Positions 4,365 through 6,264 of a stretch of 6,264 bases of DNA are shown in pieces. A program made the position numbers and the translations under genes. Each line of letters opens with the position of its first letter. Position 1 is the stretch's first letter. Below the pieces are notes generated by a model, which worked only from the letters and a program-made list of their open reading frames with translations, was not told the DNA's origin and ran no database searches. This DNA comes from an uncultured Lachnospiraceae bacterium. GTDB taxonomy: Bacteria; Bacillota; Clostridia; Lachnospirales; Lachnospiraceae. Where the stretch lies: assembly GCA_945836565.1 (NCBI GenBank), contig CAMALN010000102.1, positions 1 to 6,264 of the forward strand, read 5' to 3'.

Positions 4365-6264
4365 TGGCACAGCCAAAGGTTATGAGAGGACACGGTGGTC
4401 CGAGAATGGGTAAAGGGCCTACTGTGGAAAATCCCGGTAAGGTATTAAAGAGAATACTTGGTTATGTTGGCAAATTCTATGGACCTCATTATGTTTTTGT
4501 GATTATATGCATAATCGTAAGTGCTCTTGCAAATGTACAGGGTACAATGTTTATGAGGGACTTGATAGATGTATATATTGTTCCACTGGTTGGTTCGGCG
4601 AACCAGGATTACTCAGGTTTGCTGCATGCGATGATGAAGGTTGGGGGCTTCTATCTTGTCGGTATAGCCGCGGCATATGCTCAGGCCAAGATTATGGCAT
4701 ATGTTACCCAGGGCACCATGAAGAAGCTTCGTATAGAAATGTTCAATCATATGGAGAGTCTTCCTATAAAGTATTTTGATACAAATGCACATGGTGATAT
4801 CATGTCGCTTTACACAAATGATATAGATACCCTTAGACAGCTGATAAGCCAGAGTATCCCGCAGTGTATCTCAAGCATTATTACAATAGTAAGTGTGTTT
4901 ATAAGCATGCTGATTCTGAATATCCCGCTTACTGTTTTGACCATTGTCATGATAGTTATAATGATGAAGACAAGTATGAGTATTGCCGGGAAGAGCGGTA
5001 AATTCTTTGCAGCCCAGCAAAAGGATATTGGTGCATTGAATGGATATATAGAAGAAATGATAGAGGGACAGAAGGTCGTCAAGGTATTCTGTCATGAGGA
5101 GGAGGCAAAGGCTTCCTTTAAGGAGTTAAACGATAAGCTCTATGACAGTGCAAATAATGCGAACAAATTTGCAAATGTTATAGGCCCTATAAATGGCCAG
5201 TTTGGAAATATAAGCTATGTCCTCTGCGCTGTAGTAGGTGGTGTTCTTGCACTTAATAAGGTCGGGGGCTTCACACTAGGCGGTTTGGCGAGCTTCCTTA
5301 CCTTCAATAAAAATTTCAGTATGCCGGTCAATCAGGTGAGTCAGCAGATGAATTCTATAGTTATGGCTATGGCAGGTGCAGACAGAATCTTCAAGCTTTT
5401 GGATGAAAAGCCGGAGCTTGATGAAGGATACGTTACTCTTGTAAATGCTAAGGAAATTAACGGAGAACTTGTTGAAACAGAGGAGCATACAGGACTCTGG
5501 GCATGGAAGCATATCCATCAGGCAGACGGAACAGTTTCTTATGTGAAGCTTCAGGGGGATGTGGTCTTTGATATGGTTGACTTTGGATATAACGAGGATA
5601 AGATTGTACTTCACGACATTGAGATATCTGCAACCCCGGGACAGAAGATTGCTTTCGTAGGCTCCACAGGAGCAGGAAAGACCACTATAACAAATCTTAT
5701 CAACAGGTTTTATGATATTCAGGATGGTAAGATTAGATATGACGGAATAAACATCAACAAGATTAAGAAGTCTGATTTGAGACGTTCGCTCGGTATGGTT
5801 CTTCAGGATACACATCTTTTTTCGGATACTGTTATGGAGAATATCAGATACGGAAGACTTGATGCAACTGATGAGGAGGTTATAGCTGCCGCAAAGCTTG
5901 CAAATGCTGACGGCTTTATCAGAAGACTTCCGGATGGCTATAACACTATGCTTACGGGAGACGGAGCGAATTTGAGTCAGGGACAGAGACAGCTCCTTGC
6001 TATTGCCAGAGCTGCTATCGCTGATCCGCCTGCACTTATATTGGATGAGGCTACAAGCTCGATAGATACAAGAACTGAGAAGATAGTGCAGGACGGTATG
6101 GATAAGCTTATGAAGGGCAGAACAACCTTTGTTATCGCACATAGATTATCGACTGTAAAGAATAGTGATTGCATTATGGTCTTGGAACAGGGACGGATCA
6201 TAGAACGTGGATCACATGAGCGACTCATAGAGAAAAAAGGAAAATATTACCAGCTTTATACAGG
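4364..6264 (+). CDS. ABC exporter half-transporter, catalytic-site subunit (BmrD/LmrD/TM288-like), 3' end cut by window edge
   Basis: The frame opens at ATG 4364, sharing one base with the stop of the upstream gene (TAATG), and continues to the window end with 633 residues and no stop. The final visible residues, KYYQLYT, are near the usual C-terminus of this family, so probably only a few residues are missing. A Gly/basic N-terminal tail (1-30) is followed by helices near 41-60, 93-115, 166-186, 187-203, 277-297 and 304-322. ATPase motifs are Walker A GSTGAGKT (433-440), Q-loop Gln481, signature LSQGQ (537-541), Walker B ALILDE (557-562) with catalytic Glu562, D-loop SSID (565-568) and switch His593. 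The catalytic Glu and His are intact but the signature has Gln for Gly, the reverse of the first subunit, so the pair should have one working and one degenerate ATP site. Between the membrane domain and the ATPase there is a linker about 30 residues longer than usual (about 351-398, containing GLWAWKH). Translational coupling with the upstream gene is likely. Confidence 0.95.
   Translation, partial: MAQPKVMRGHGGPRMGKGPTVENPGKVLKRILGYVGKFYGPHYVFVIICIIVSALANVQGTMFMRDLIDVYIVPLVGSANQDYSGLLHAMMKVGGFYLVGIAAAYAQAKIMAYVTQGTMKKLRIEMFNHMESLPIKYFDTNAHGDIMSLYTNDIDTLRQLISQSIPQCISSIITIVSVFISMLILNIPLTVLTIVMIVIMMKTSMSIAGKSGKFFAAQQKDIGALNGYIEEMIEGQKVVKVFCHEEEAKASFKELNDKLYDSANNANKFANVIGPINGQFGNISYVLCAVVGGVLALNKVGGFTLGGLASFLTFNKNFSMPVNQVSQQMNSIVMAMAGADRIFKLLDEKPELDEGYVTLVNAKEINGELVETEEHTGLWAWKHIHQADGTVSYVKLQGDVVFDMVDFGYNEDKIVLHDIEISATPGQKIAFVGSTGAGKTTITNLINRFYDIQDGKIRYDGININKIKKSDLRRSLGMVLQDTHLFSDTVMENIRYGRLDATDEEVIAAAKLANADGFIRRLPDGYNTMLTGDGANLSQGQRQLLAIARAAIADPPALILDEATSSIDTRTEKIVQDGMDKLMKGRTTFVIAHRLSTVKNSDCIMVLEQGRIIERGSHERLIEKKGKYYQLYT

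Noticed and set aside
4507..4779. 90-codon plus-strand frame, Cys-rich
   Set aside because: It is a shifted frame inside the second exporter half; the Cys-rich look comes from the frame shift, not from a metal-binding protein.
5276..6142. 288-codon open frame on the minus strand
   Set aside because: It lies wholly antisense to the ATPase region of the second exporter half, whose motifs are intact. Its translation is rich in Cys, Ser and Ile with no recognisable domain, and it has no ribosome site of note. It is a shadow frame.

Overview
The window looks like chromosomal DNA of a low-to-moderate GC, Gram-positive anaerobe of the Clostridia, most likely a Lachnospiraceae-type gut bacterium. 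The reasons are frequent ATA and AGA codons, strong AGGAGG-type ribosome binding sites, a near-consensus sigma-A promoter, and a style of paired ABC exporter common in that group. This placement is inferred from sequence style; no taxonomic marker is present. There are five protein genes, two of them cut by the window edges. I see no RNA gene, insertion sequence, CRISPR array or convincing terminator.

Left half (about 1-2231, minus strand): three genes read leftward in one apparent operon. The order of transcription is an ABC-2 type ATP-binding protein (2231-1506), an ABC-2 type membrane permease (1436-675), and a papain-like/C39-like putative cysteine peptidase (617 to beyond base 1). The last has no stop codon inside the window and so is easy to miss, but it has a clean reading frame of 205 residues with Cys, His and an SSWG motif in the expected order. 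The first two genes should form a simple exporter (two ATPases plus two permeases) of the multidrug/antibiotic-resistance (DrrAB-like) kind.

Middle (2232-2570): a 339-bp divergent intergenic region. It holds a textbook plus-strand promoter (TTGACT, 17 bp, TATAAT), a perfect 12-bp palindrome TGATTTAAATCA upstream of it, repeated TTTACA boxes, and two overlapping TATAAT-like boxes on the minus strand.

Right half (2571-6264, plus strand): two adjacent genes overlapping by one base (TAATG) encode the two halves of a heterodimeric type IV ABC exporter of the TM287/288, BmrCD, LmrCD kind. The first half has the degenerate ATP site (Asp for the catalytic Glu, Gln for the switch His) but an intact signature. 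The second has an intact Glu and His but a degenerate LSQGQ signature. Together they make one working and one non-working ATP site, as expected for this class. The second gene runs off the right end, probably with only a few residues missing.

Overall, the window holds two divergently transcribed export systems sharing one control region, with no regulator gene in view. Nothing here requires a wholly new system. The points most worth a second look are the C39-like protein next to the ABC-2 exporter and the shared sequence elements at the two divergent promoters.
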